Below are positions 9,007 through 18,144 of a stretch of DNA of 64,000 nt, piece by piece. The DNA is taken from NCBI GenBank assembly GCA_016709765.1, contig JADJMD010000012.1, positions 558,001 to 622,000 on the forward strand, written 5' to 3'. The stretch's first letter is position 1. Every line of letters begins with the position of its first letter. A program made the position numbers and the translations under genes. A model generated the notes under the pieces. It did not search any database and was not told the DNA's origin. It worked only from the letters and a program-made list of their open reading frames with translations. This stretch comes from Ignavibacteriales bacterium (GTDB lineage Bacteria; Bacteroidota; Ignavibacteria; Ignavibacteriales; Ignavibacteriaceae).

Positions 9007-9585
9007 ATGCGACGGTTAGGATATTATACTGATAAAGAATATACAAACATCAATTTTAACAAAATCAAATTTATAGTTGGTGAATACGAGAATTGTAAAT
9101 TTTTGAATTGTGTTTTTTCAAACGGTCGATTGAACGAATGTGTATTTCTCAATTGTGAGTTTAATAATTGTGATTTAACCAATAGTAATATTTCTGCATC
9201 TGTTTTTCGTGATGTTTATTTTGTTAATAGCAACTTGTCCGGATTACAATTTAACTCTTGCAGTCAATTATTATTTTCAGCCGAGTTTATAAATTGCCGG
9301 TTAACTTTGTCCTCATTCTTTGGAATGAAACTTCATAAAACTAAATTCTATAAATGTGAAATGGTGGAAGTTGATTTTGGGAATACAGATTTAACTAACT
9401 CGGAATTTTCTGAATGTGATTTAAACAAAGCGCTTTTTGATAGTTCTAATTTATCTAAATGTGATTTTAGTACTGCTTACAACTATTCAATTGATCCCGA
9501 AAAAAATAAAATAGCAAAAGCAAAGTTTTCTATCCTGGGAATTTCTGGTTTGCTGGGCAAGTATGATATAGTAATAAAGAAATAG
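9007..9585 (+). CDS. Pentapeptide-repeat protein
   Basis: A 192-residue protein largely made of A(D/N)LXX-type pentapeptide repeats, seen as 'CVFLNCEFNNCDLTNSNISA' and 'TDLTNSEFSECDLNKALFDS', which fold as a right-handed quadrilateral beta-helix. The C-terminal block 'SIDPEKNKIAKAKFSILG' is common to Qnr/McbG-like and other soluble members. Some relatives mimic DNA and protect gyrase, but nothing here proves that role. It is unusually rich in Cys at the repeat positions. It is a lone plus-strand gene in a divergent spot. A small hairpin (8966-8979) lies in its leader, and no strong ribosome site is visible. Confidence 0.85.
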   Translation: MRRLGYYTDKEYTNINFNKIKFIVGEYENCKFLNCVFSNGRLNECVFLNCEFNNCDLTNSNISASVFRDVYFVNSNLSGLQFNSCSQLLFSAEFINCRLTLSSFFGMKLHKTKFYKCEMVEVDFGNTDLTNSEFSECDLNKALFDSSNLSKCDFSTAYNYSIDPEKNKIAKAKFSILGISGLLGKYDIVIKK

Positions 9586-9652
9586 GCCTAATCTAAAATT
9601 ATAATCCGATGGATTTGGACAATAAAATTTACATTTAATTACTATGTTGTTT

Positions 9653-10267
9653 CTATTTTGCCAAAACTAATAATTGACTTGTTGATGGTTTATTTTTTAT
9701 TTCAGAAACAATCTTTAATCCTGCTTGTTGTGATAATCCGTAAAGCCCGTTATTTGCAACAAAATGTTTAAAATTTGTATAGTGTTCTTTCCCTGCGGCA
9801 TATTCAACAACTTCATTTAACAAACTCCAAAAGCCTTTGTTTCTGGGAACTAGATAGTCTCCAATAACTATTTCATCTGCAATCAGTGCCATTTCATTTA
9901 ACAATTTAATTCTCTCAGAAGGATTAACTTCGTGAATAACATAAGTCATTACCGCATAATCATAGTGATGATTTTGTGAAATTAAATTTGCAAGGTTTGT
10001 ATGTAGAAAGGATATTTTATTGCTCGGATTTTTTTGAAGTGTTCTAGTTGCCGTTAAAATATTTTTGCTTGATAAATCAATACCAACAACTTTATTAACT
10101 TTATCCGCAATTGAAAAAGAAAACCTGCCGGTTCCGCATCCGACATCTACTACTGTTGAATTTGGCTCGATGAGATTCTTAATTTCACCAAACATTCTAT
10201 CCTGATTTGGAGCAATTATCTTATCATAAAACCATCCATCATACCAATGATTTTTATTTTGTGTCAT
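9653..10267 (-). CDS. Class I SAM-dependent methyltransferase
   Basis: A 204-residue Rossmann-fold methyltransferase. Motif I is 'VVDVGCGTGRFS' at about 39-50, the acidic end of strand 2 is 'VVGIDLS', and a post-I 'HYDYAVMTYVIHEV' block follows. The substrate cannot be read. It is the last gene in a set with a thioredoxin reductase (12 bases upstream) and a thioredoxin-like protein, which suggests a link to thiol or metalloid chemistry, but this is inference. Confidence 0.85.
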   Translation of the reverse strand: MTQNKNHWYDGWFYDKIIAPNQDRMFGEIKNLIEPNSTVVDVGCGTGRFSFSIADKVNKVVGIDLSSKNILTATRTLQKNPSNKISFLHTNLANLISQNHHYDYAVMTYVIHEVNPSERIKLLNEMALIADEIVIGDYLVPRNKGFWSLLNEVVEYAAGKEHYTNFKHFVANNGLYGLSQQAGLKIVSEIKNKPSTSQLLVLAK

Positions 10268-10279
10268 TATTAATTTTGA

Positions 10280-11236
10280 TCAATGAATAAGTTCCTGTTC
10301 TCTTAACTCTTTTTTCAAGTTGCTAATATAATCCGCGGCACTTAGAGCAGCAATCGTTCCATCCGCAACTGCTGTTGTAACTTGGCGATATTTTTTCTGA
10401 ATTGAATCGCCTGCTGCGTAAACTCCAGTAACATTAGTTTTCAAATCCTTATCAACAACAATTTCTTTCCATTGATTCAATTCAATCAATCCTTCAAGCG
10501 ATTCGGTGTTGGGTACATACCCGATAAAAATAAAAACACCGTCAATCTTAATTTCAGAAATTTCTTGAGTAGATTGATTTTGAATCTTAACTGATTCAAG
10601 TTTTTCATCACCAATAAACTCAACAATTTTGGATTCCATTATAAAATTTATCTTTTCATTTTTCTTAGCTTCATCAACATAATGTTCAAGTGCCTGAAAA
10701 TGATCAAACTGATGAATTACTTTAACTTTAGATGCATACTTAGTTAGTGAAACTGCTTCTTCCAAAGCAGAGTTACCACCACCCACTACAATTATTTCTT
10801 TGTCCTGAAAAAAATCGCCATCGCAAGTTGCACAGTAAGAAATTCCTTTACCTTTAAATTTAGCTTCATTCAAGGCACCTATCATTCTGGATTTACCACC
10901 AGTGGAAATTATAATCGCATCAGAGCTGTAAATATCTTTATCATTAACAACAACTTTTTTGACATCACTATTTAATTCTAACGATGTAATTTTTAAGTTG
11001 GATTTAATAACGCAGCCAAATTTTTGCGCCTGCGATTTCATAATTCTTGCAAGTCCGTAACCACTTATATTTTCAACTCCGGGGTAATTTGCAATTTCGT
11101 GCGTAAGAACCATTTGCCCGCCTACTGCCCCTTCATTTAGAATTAGGGTTTTAACTTTTGCACGTGATAGATAAATTCCAGAAGTTAAACCGGCGGCACC
11201 AGCGCCAATAACAATAACATCAAAATGATTTTCCAT
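10280..11236 (-). CDS. trxB: Thioredoxin reductase (NAD(P)H-dependent flavoprotein)
   Basis: A 318-residue low-molecular-weight thioredoxin reductase. The FAD-binding motif is 'VIVIGAGAAGLTSGIYL' at 8-24, the redox-active pair is Cys135-Cys138 in 'YCATCDGDFF', the NAD(P)H motif is 'VVGGGNSALEEA', and the second FAD motif is 'GVYAAGDS'. It reduces thioredoxin-like partners in the cytoplasm. The preceding gene on the same strand encodes a thioredoxin-like protein without a normal CGPC site, its likely partner. A terminator hairpin between the two may lower expression of the reductase relative to its partner. Confidence 0.95.
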   Translation of the reverse strand: MENHFDVIVIGAGAAGLTSGIYLSRAKVKTLILNEGAVGGQMVLTHEIANYPGVENISGYGLARIMKSQAQKFGCVIKSNLKITSLELNSDVKKVVVNDKDIYSSDAIIISTGGKSRMIGALNEAKFKGKGISYCATCDGDFFQDKEIIVVGGGNSALEEAVSLTKYASKVKVIHQFDHFQALEHYVDEAKKNEKINFIMESKIVEFIGDEKLESVKIQNQSTQEISEIKIDGVFIFIGYVPNTESLEGLIELNQWKEIVVDKDLKTNVTGVYAAGDSIQKKYRQVTTAVADGTIAALSAADYISNLKKELREQELIH

Positions 11237-11265
11237 AATTTTTTCTTTGATATATACTTAAAAAA

Positions 11266-11290
11266 ATTCCCATCTTGGTCAGATGGGAAT
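11266..11290 (-). terminator. Terminator or attenuator between the thioredoxin-like gene and trxB
   Basis: A perfect 10-bp stem (11266-11275 with 11281-11290) with a 5-base loop, followed on the minus strand by five to six T. It lies 15 bases after the stop of the thioredoxin-like gene and 30 bases before the trxB start, so partial read-through would be needed for co-transcription. Confidence 0.85.
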
Positions 11291-11305
11291 GCTTAATACG
11301 AAAAT

Positions 11306-11650
11306 TTATTTACCAAAATGTTCATCAAGAACTGAGGTTATTTGCTCTCTTGATTGAATGCTGCTTGTTGCCTTTGCTACTTTTCCATTTTTGTAATAAA
11401 CAACAAATGGTAATCCTTGAAAACTTCTGCACTCAGGTAAATTTCTAATAACTTTTGCGTCTGGTGAATCAAATTCCATATCAACAAACTTTACATTTTT
11501 ATATTCATCTTCAAGTTCTTCCATAACTTCGTAAACGGGAATACACATTGGGCCCATTCTACCGCAGCATATCATTACGTTTTCGTTATTGTTAACTAGT
11601 TCTGAATGTTCTTTTTCTGAAGAAGCGTGGGTTAGATTTGTATTTAACAT
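11306..11650 (-). CDS. Thioredoxin-fold protein with atypical CX6C active site
   Basis: A 114-residue single-domain thioredoxin fold: the strand 'YKNVKFVDMEFDSPDAKVIR' and the cis-proline loop 'SFQGLPFVVYYKNGKVAKA' are typical. The active-site region reads 'VMICCGRMGPMCIPVY', giving Cys28-Cys29 and Cys36 (CX6C) in place of WCGPC. I recall similar sequences annotated as thioredoxin in anaerobes but cannot verify this here. The two-gene link with trxB suggests it is reduced by that enzyme. Three cysteines plus Cys74 could also bind metal. Confidence 0.8.
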   Translation of the reverse strand: MLNTNLTHASSEKEHSELVNNNENVMICCGRMGPMCIPVYEVMEELEDEYKNVKFVDMEFDSPDAKVIRNLPECRSFQGLPFVVYYKNGKVAKATSSIQSREQITSVLDEHFGK

Positions 11651-11796
11651 TTATATAATCCTTTTATTTTTTGTTGTCCGTATGATTCAACTTAAAATAA
11701 AAAGATTCAAAGATAAATTGGAATGTGATAAAGCTAAAATTCTAGCCACTTTTAAAACAGGATTTATAAAGACTTAAAGCTTAATTGCAAAATATC

Positions 11797-12843
11797 TTAT
11801 ACATTTACTCTAATATGATTTGAGTAAATCCATGCACGATTTTCAAAATAAACTTCTATTCTGTAAACGCCTTTTTTATTTACAATAAATTCAGCATCGA
11901 TTCCACTATTTGTTTCTATAACTTGTCCGTTACGAATAAGTCTTATTTCTGCATTTATTCCGGGTAACAAAACTTTTAATGTTATATTTTTATGATCAGG
12001 AATCGTATTACCCATTTGATATTTGGTATGATTTGCCTCCGCATAAAATCTAAACCCTTTCGATTCCGCAACGTAATCGTTTGCAACAAAGCATCTTCCC
12101 TCTCTTAAGGCATTATAAACCTGCCACTTTGCTTTCTCAATATCTTTTGCGCTCTTCCCTATTTTGATAGGTTCATCTACTAGAATGTGAGTACGAATTG
12201 ATTTAAATAAAACTTTATAGGGAAAAATTTCAACCTCCAAAAATCCGACGAGATTATATTTATGTGCGTGCGCATCTATGCCGCCAATACCAACAACTTT
12301 TCTTTTTTGATTTAATTCATCCCAAACTTTTAAGGTTTCATCAGGTGGCGCAATGATAGTTCTTAATGGATGCAAAAAAGATCTGTACTTATTTTCTTCT
12401 GTAAGATTTTCAACCCATTCAGACATGTGATTCCAGATTTCAATACCAGTAAAATCTTCTGTGTCCCATTCTGTCCAGGGATAAGCGGGATGCTCTTTAT
12501 GTTGTCGCTTTTCGTGAGGGTGGGCTAAAAATCCTATACCTCCAAGTTCTTTTACTTTTGCAACATATTTTTTTGCTGGAGTTCGAGTTGTAAAAGCTTC
12601 TTTAATTCCAAAAGCTAAGTAATGATTTTTATTTTCTTTATCATTTATTTCGCAGCCAACAAGTAACAAAGCGTTCCCATACCACTTTTCAAAACCTTCT
12701 TGCAATGCACGCAAGGTGTTGTGATCGGTAAGTAAAATAAAATCCAATCCAACTTCATCAGCAAATTTAGCTATATCAGTAACCTCGCCGGTTCCATCTG
12801 AAAAAGTTGAATGCATGTGTGCTGCGCCAACGTATTCGTACAT
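11797..12843 (-). CDS. PHP-domain metal-dependent phosphoesterase
   Basis: A 348-residue protein with a PHP fold. The metal ligands appear as His9 and His11 in 'AAHMHSTFSDG', Asp40-His41 in 'LLTDHNT', and 'FLAHPHEKRQHKEHP' and 'GIGGIDAHAHKYN' further on. The family hydrolyses phosphate esters, often of nucleotides; the exact substrate is unknown. The C-terminal 60 residues look like a beta-rich appended domain. ATG 12843 is preceded by an AAGGA site. It has no signal peptide, is flanked by gaps and is probably monocistronic. Confidence 0.85.
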   Translation of the reverse strand: MYEYVGAAHMHSTFSDGTGEVTDIAKFADEVGLDFILLTDHNTLRALQEGFEKWYGNALLLVGCEINDKENKNHYLAFGIKEAFTTRTPAKKYVAKVKELGGIGFLAHPHEKRQHKEHPAYPWTEWDTEDFTGIEIWNHMSEWVENLTEENKYRSFLHPLRTIIAPPDETLKVWDELNQKRKVVGIGGIDAHAHKYNLVGFLEVEIFPYKVLFKSIRTHILVDEPIKIGKSAKDIEKAKWQVYNALREGRCFVANDYVAESKGFRFYAEANHTKYQMGNTIPDHKNITLKVLLPGINAEIRLIRNGQVIETNSGIDAEFIVNKKGVYRIEVYFENRAWIYSNHIRVNV

Positions 12844-12917
12844 ATTCCTTATCTCATGTTTGAGACAAAAATAGATATAATTAGTTTATTTGGAAAGGAA
12901 GATTTATAGGTTAGAAT

Positions 12918-14528
12918 TTAAAATCTTGTTGTTAGATCAAAAAGAATTCTTCCATAACTTCGTGTTGATTCAAAAACACCTTCATAACTAAATGAGAATG
13001 AAAATGGATTAAACACACTTGTGGAAAAATCAAAAAGAATCGCTTTCTCCTCAAACTTTGGTGTGTTATTTGGGAATGTATAATCTGTTTTTCTAAAGCC
13101 TATTGAAAAATCTGAACGAATAGATGAAATCGATTTTTGAAGATTAATTGAATATACAAGACCATCAACATAATTACTATTAAGTTTATTAAAGTTAAAT
13201 CCTAAAGAAGATTCAATTAACGGTAACATCGTGTAAGAAATATTGCCGCCATAATTTTTGCTTGCCTTAACATCAGTTTTGTTATAACGATAACCATATT
13301 GCAAGCCTATAATAAGGTTATTCAATGGTCTAATAATAGTTCTTGCTCTAAAACCTTGTCTTGTTTCATTTTCTAAAACACTATCTGAAAGAGATTTAAA
13401 TGTTTCGTAGTAGTAAACATTTTTTCTAGCATCATAGGAAAGACTTAGTGAAAACTCTCTAACAGGTGCATATCTTGCAGAAAGAAAAAGTGATGTTAAA
13501 CTAAAATCACTTTTACCAATTCCCAACTCCCGCTTATATAGATCGACCTCTGCTGAAGCGAAAAGATTAATGTTAGTTATGATTGTATTATTATGCTGTA
13601 AATATGCAAATCGTCTATCGGTTTTAGAATTGTTTGTTTGTTCAAAAACTGAAAAGGTGTTTTCCATCATTCCACTGCCTAGAGTATCATATCTGGAAAG
13701 ATATACGCCATATTCCAATAATTTTGTGTTTAATCCAAAGTCTGTAAAATTTGGGCGGGAGCCAGCAACTAATCCAAAAGTTAAAAAAGCAAATGCTTTT
13801 TCAAATTGCAATCCATCCACAATGCTGATGTTAGAAATTTTTCTGTTTAAATATCTGCCAAACCAAAGTTGTGTTGATTCATCAAATCGATAATTCAAAT
13901 TTAAATCGTAAACTTTAAATGCTTTTCCTAAACTTGATGAAACTGTTTTCCACTGGTCTGCTCTGTAAGAGAAAATAGAATAAGTAGAAAGTGATAAGCC
14001 GGATCCGCCTATATTTTGCAAACTAAATCTAAGTGAGTGTCTCCAGCGTTGATATTCACCTCGCTTATCAATGTTATTGAAATTAGAATATGATTGTAAG
14101 GAATATCTTCCATTATATTTTGTAGTATTTACAGAATTAGAATTATTCTCAGGTTGCTTTATTTTTTCTAGTGGTTGTACAATAGTTAGATTTGTATCTA
14201 AAACAATCGGAATTTTTGGATCACCATTTTGCTCCAATTTTTTTATAAAAGCATAAAGAATTAAACCGGATTTAAAATCTTCATTATTCAATTTTTCACA
14301 GGCTGCCGAAGAAGATGAAAGATATTTAACAACGAGGGCTGGAGATTGCTTGTTTTTAGATTTAATAAATAAGGTATCACCTTCACTTATTCCATCTGTA
14401 TTATCAAAGTTTACATAAACCAATTGAGAAGAGGTGTATCCAACTTTACCTTCTTTAGTTTGTTCCTGCGCTTTTATGATGTTTGTAAACAGAAAAATTG
14501 CACTTATTATGTATAAGAGTTTAATCAA
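12918..14528 (-). CDS. Predicted outer-membrane beta-barrel protein of the multiheme cytochrome cluster
   Basis: A 536-residue exported protein with signal peptide 'MIKLLYIISAIFLFTNIIKAQ'. Residues about 25-95 resemble an SH3-like or FlgT-C-like small beta domain ('GISEGDTLFIKSKNKQSPAL'). A linker follows, and from about 140 to the end come alternating amphipathic strands ending in aromatic residues ('FSLQNIGGSGLSLSTYSIF', 'RSYGRILFDLTTRF'), as in outer-membrane barrels; the last residue is Phe, the usual barrel C-terminus. The TTG start overlaps the end of the 49-heme cytochrome gene by 8 bases, so translation is coupled. By analogy with porin-cytochrome complexes it may hold a cytochrome in the outer membrane. 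No family was recognised. Confidence 0.7.
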   Translation of the reverse strand: MIKLLYIISAIFLFTNIIKAQEQTKEGKVGYTSSQLVYVNFDNTDGISEGDTLFIKSKNKQSPALVVKYLSSSSAACEKLNNEDFKSGLILYAFIKKLEQNGDPKIPIVLDTNLTIVQPLEKIKQPENNSNSVNTTKYNGRYSLQSYSNFNNIDKRGEYQRWRHSLRFSLQNIGGSGLSLSTYSIFSYRADQWKTVSSSLGKAFKVYDLNLNYRFDESTQLWFGRYLNRKISNISIVDGLQFEKAFAFLTFGLVAGSRPNFTDFGLNTKLLEYGVYLSRYDTLGSGMMENTFSVFEQTNNSKTDRRFAYLQHNNTIITNINLFASAEVDLYKRELGIGKSDFSLTSLFLSARYAPVREFSLSLSYDARKNVYYYETFKSLSDSVLENETRQGFRARTIIRPLNNLIIGLQYGYRYNKTDVKASKNYGGNISYTMLPLIESSLGFNFNKLNSNYVDGLVYSINLQKSISSIRSDFSIGFRKTDYTFPNNTPKFEEKAILFDFSTSVFNPFSFSFSYEGVFESTRSYGRILFDLTTRF

Positions 14529-17500
14529 CTTTATGCTCTTGCAAGTGTGGCAAAATTAATCCCAGATCAAAATTATTCGTTCCATGACAGTTCCAGCAAT
14601 CTGTTCTATGACCAACATTATGCCCATCAAGAAAATCATCCATATGACAACTTAGACATTGAGGCTGATAATTAGTTTCTGAATGACATTCACTACAATC
14701 CATCGTAGCATGCTGATTTCTAAGTCTATAGAAATTGTGATCAAATGTTGCCGGAGTCCATCCATTTGTGGTATGACAGGTTAAACAATCATTTGAGAAA
14801 TTCAACAAATCATGAGGAGGATCCGTGGTACTCATATAATTATTCTGATGACAAGAGTAACAATCTGTTGGAGTTCCTGTATATCCATTTGCATGGCAAT
14901 TCTCGCAGCTAACCTGAATATGGGCTCCAGTTAGTGGAAATTGAGTAGTACTATGATTAAAATTTGCTTCACCCCAATCTGAAGTATTATGACACAATGT
15001 ACAATCGTGTGGATAATTCTGAGTTACATGGTTAGGGTCATTAGTATTTTCATAATCCGATTGATGACAAGAATAACATTCCGTTGGAGTTCCTGTATAT
15101 CCTGTTGAATGACAATCCTGACAAGTTGTTGTTATATGCGCACCAGTTAATGGGAAGTTCGTATTTTGATGATCAAAACTTGTTTGATTCCATGCAACAG
15201 AATTATGGCAAAGCTCACAATTTGTGGGATATGATTGCCCAATATGATTTGGTGCTGTGTTATATTGCGCTTGGTGACAAGAAACGCACTGATTATCTAA
15301 ACCTGTAACTGTTCCCAAATGACAAGATGAACATTGCAATGGTTGATGCGAACCAATTAATTCAAATCCTGTTGTAGCATGATTAAAACTCGATGGAATC
15401 CACGCTGATGACCCGTGACAATCCTGGCAGCTTGTAGGAATACCCGCTGCAGAATGATTTGGATTAACTGCATTATTAAACGCAGATTGATGACAACCAA
15501 CGCATTGATTTGGAGTTGTTGTGTAGTTGCCGTAATGACAACTTGCGCAATCATTCGCAATTTCTAAATGTCTGCCAATCAATTGGAACACTTGATTGTG
15601 TTGTGGAAACAATGCAGGCTGCCAATTAACCGTAGGTGTGTGACAAGCAGCGCAATCTGTAGATAAACTCAATGATTGATGATTTGGATTTGCAGCACTA
15701 TTGTATGCAGCAATATGGCAATCAGAACAAAGCGTAGAAGTGTTTGCATATCCGTTTTCATGACATTGAATACAATCAGAGGTTAAATGCACACCAACTA
15801 AAACAAAATTTGAAGTTGCATGATTAAATGCTCCTTCTTTTCGTCCCGTTGGATGACATGCAAAACAATCGGCACTATTATACACATAACCCTGAACACC
15901 TTGATGATGATCATCCGTATCGTTTCTGTTATGCTCATGACAATCAATGCAAGAAAAAGTAGAAAAATTATTTGGTATTGTATGGCAATCTGAACATTGG
16001 TTCCATTCGCCATTATGTTTACCGGAATAGATTGGAAAATACTGTGTATCATGATCGAAAGTTGCAGGACTCCAAGCTGTAGTGGAATGGCAATCAACAC
16101 AAGTTACAGGAAATCCTGCCGCCTGATGATTTGGATTTGTAGTATTGTTATAATTTGTTTGATGACATGTGTTACAATCCGTTGGTGTACCTGTATATCC
16201 CGAAGCATGACAACTTGCACAAGCCACTTGAACGTGGCTTCCGGTTAACGGAAATTGTGTCAAATTGTGATCAAAGTTTGCATCGTTCCAATTTGTTGTA
16301 TTATGGCAAAGCATACAATCGTGTGGATAGTTTTGAGCCACGTGATTTGGATCTGTTGTATTATTAAAATTCTGTTGATGACAAGAGTAACAATCCGTTG
16401 GTGTGCCTGTGTACCCGCTCGTATGGCAAGTTGCACAAGCTACTTGTACGTGGCTTCCGGTTAATGGAAATTGTGTCAAATTGTGATCAAAGTTTGCATC
16501 GCTCCAATTTGTTGTATTGTGACAAAGTGTACAATCGTGTGGATAGTTTTGAGCCACGTGATTTGGATCTGTTGTATTATTAAAATTCTGTTGATGACAC
16601 GAATAACAATCCGTTGGTGTTCCTGTGTATCCGCTAGTATGGCAGGTTGCACAAGCTACTTGAATATGACTTCCGGTTAAAGGAAACTGTGTAATATTAT
16701 GATCAAAATTTGCGTCATTCCAATTTGTTGTATTGTGGCAAAGTGTACAATCGTGGGGATAATTTTGTGCTAAGTGATTTGGATCTGTTGTACCATTAAA
16801 ATCTTGTTGATGACAAGAGTAACAATCGGTTGGAGTCCCCGTGTATCCACTCGTATGGCAAGTTGCACAAGCTACCTGAATATGACTTCCAGTTAAAGGA
16901 AAACTACTTTGATTGTGATCGAATGTTGCATTATCCCAACCTGTTGTTGTATGGCATAAACTACAGTCTGTTGGAAACTGTGAAGTAACATGATTTGGAT
17001 CAGTCGCGGTTTGATAATCCTGCTGATGACAAGAGTAACAATTTGTAGGAGTGCCTGTGTATCCGCTCGTATGACAACTTGCACAATCTACCGATATGTG
17101 GCTTCCGGTTAAAGGAAACTGTGTTAAGTTATGATCAATCGTAGCATTATCCCAACCTGCAGTTGTGTGACATAAACTGCAATCAGTTGGAAATTGTGAT
17201 ACAACGTGATTCGGGTCGTTTGTTGATTGATAATCTTGTTGATGACATGCGTAACAATTTGTAGGAGTGCCCGTGTAACCAGAAGTATGGCAATCTGCAC
17301 AATCAACCGGAATATGTTTACCTGTTAATGGAAATTGTGTAATGTTGTGATTAAAACTTGCAGGTTTCCATCCGTTAATATTATGGCAAACCTCACAGGT
17401 GGTTGGCAATCCAGAAGAAATATGATTTGGATTTGTAGTGCTATTGTAAGTTTGTTGATGACAAGAATAACAATCCTGCGATAATCCAGAAAAAGTATTT

Positions 17501-18144
17501 TGTTGATGACAAGAGAAACAACTTGGCAATGCATGTCCGCCAGTTAAAGGAAAGAAACTATGATTTACATTTGTGGTGTTCCAGGTTAACGAATTAACAT
17601 TATGGCATTCCTGGCAATCTGTTGAAAATTTTGCTGCTATGTGATTTGGCGATTGGGCAGAATTATAATCTTGTGAATGACACGCATAACAATCAACATT
17701 TAAAACATTAAATTTCAGCTCAGCGTAATCTGAGTGACATTGTGCACAGTCCACCAGTTGGTGTGCGCCAAGCAATTGAAATCTACCGTTCTGATGCAAC
17801 CCAATAATATCTTTAATTATCCAGGTTGTTGGTGTGTGACAGCTTGCACAATCAAATCCAACAGTGCCTTGATGAATATCTTTATGGCATGAAAAACAAT
17901 CTGTTGCAGCGGATGAGAAAATAAGCGAGGTGTGACATGATTTACAATCAACATTTTGATGCTGACCAACTAAACTAAATTTTGTGGTTGAATGATCGAA
18001 AGTTACTTTTGAAATATTGACTTTCCAATTATCTGAAACATGGCAATTTGAACAGTCTACATCGAAATCATCGCCGTGCGGTGATTGTGCAAAGACATTT
18101 ATACTTAGCAGAAAAAATATTATTTGGAATGACAGTCTGCGCAT
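14521..18144 (-). CDS. Giant multiheme c-type cytochrome, 49 CXXCH motifs
   Basis: A 1207-residue exported protein (signal peptide 'MRRLSFQIIFFLLSINVFAQ') in which I count 49 CXXCH heme-attachment motifs, about one per 25 residues. It is built from some 16 copies of a roughly 72-residue, three-heme unit. Each unit carries 'FDHN-TQFPLTGSH' shortly before a CXXCH, then 'GYTGTPTDCYSCHQ', then 'NYPHDCTLCH'. The extra His residues are likely axial ligands. Composition is rich in Thr, Asn and Gln. No C-terminal anchor or T9SS domain is seen. It overlaps the 20-heme gene before it by 25 bases and the barrel gene after it by 8. A role in long-range or extracellular electron transfer is inferred from heme number and context. 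Confidence 0.93.
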   Translation of the reverse strand: MRRLSFQIIFFLLSINVFAQSPHGDDFDVDCSNCHVSDNWKVNISKVTFDHSTTKFSLVGQHQNVDCKSCHTSLIFSSAATDCFSCHKDIHQGTVGFDCASCHTPTTWIIKDIIGLHQNGRFQLLGAHQLVDCAQCHSDYAELKFNVLNVDCYACHSQDYNSAQSPNHIAAKFSTDCQECHNVNSLTWNTTNVNHSFFPLTGGHALPSCFSCHQQNTFSGLSQDCYSCHQQTYNSTTNPNHISSGLPTTCEVCHNINGWKPASFNHNITQFPLTGKHIPVDCADCHTSGYTGTPTNCYACHQQDYQSTNDPNHVVSQFPTDCSLCHTTAGWDNATIDHNLTQFPLTGSHISVDCASCHTSGYTGTPTNCYSCHQQDYQTATDPNHVTSQFPTDCSLCHTTTGWDNATFDHNQSSFPLTGSHIQVACATCHTSGYTGTPTDCYSCHQQDFNGTTDPNHLAQNYPHDCTLCHNTTNWNDANFDHNITQFPLTGSHIQVACATCHTSGYTGTPTDCYSCHQQNFNNTTDPNHVAQNYPHDCTLCHNTTNWSDANFDHNLTQFPLTGSHVQVACATCHTSGYTGTPTDCYSCHQQNFNNTTDPNHVAQNYPHDCMLCHNTTNWNDANFDHNLTQFPLTGSHVQVACASCHASGYTGTPTDCNTCHQTNYNNTTNPNHQAAGFPVTCVDCHSTTAWSPATFDHDTQYFPIYSGKHNGEWNQCSDCHTIPNNFSTFSCIDCHEHNRNDTDDHHQGVQGYVYNSADCFACHPTGRKEGAFNHATSNFVLVGVHLTSDCIQCHENGYANTSTLCSDCHIAAYNSAANPNHQSLSLSTDCAACHTPTVNWQPALFPQHNQVFQLIGRHLEIANDCASCHYGNYTTTPNQCVGCHQSAFNNAVNPNHSAAGIPTSCQDCHGSSAWIPSSFNHATTGFELIGSHQPLQCSSCHLGTVTGLDNQCVSCHQAQYNTAPNHIGQSYPTNCELCHNSVAWNQTSFDHQNTNFPLTGAHITTTCQDCHSTGYTGTPTECYSCHQSDYENTNDPNHVTQNYPHDCTLCHNTSDWGEANFNHSTTQFPLTGAHIQVSCENCHANGYTGTPTDCYSCHQNNYMSTTDPPHDLLNFSNDCLTCHTTNGWTPATFDHNFYRLRNQHATMDCSECHSETNYQPQCLSCHMDDFLDGHNVGHRTDCWNCHGTNNFDLGLILPHLQEHKVD
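14739..17564 (-). repeat. In-frame 216-bp tandem repeats within the 49-heme cytochrome gene
   Basis: A conserved landmark (the FDHN codons, 'tgatc' or 'tgatt' on the plus strand) recurs at 14739, 14955 and 15171, then, after an irregular part, at 16053, 16269, 16485, 16701, 16917, 17133 and 17349. These spacings are exactly 216 bp (72 codons) within each run. Copies between about 16160 and 16700 are nearly identical at the base level; outer copies have diverged. This points to recent intragenic duplication or homogenisation. Confidence 0.88.

Noticed and set aside
15084..16680. Several plus-strand open frames of 60-85 codons opposite the 49-heme cytochrome, and minus-strand frames shifted within it
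   Set aside because: They recur with the 216-bp repeat and mirror its codons; the minus-strand CXXCH frame explains the openness. No ribosome sites or own protein features.
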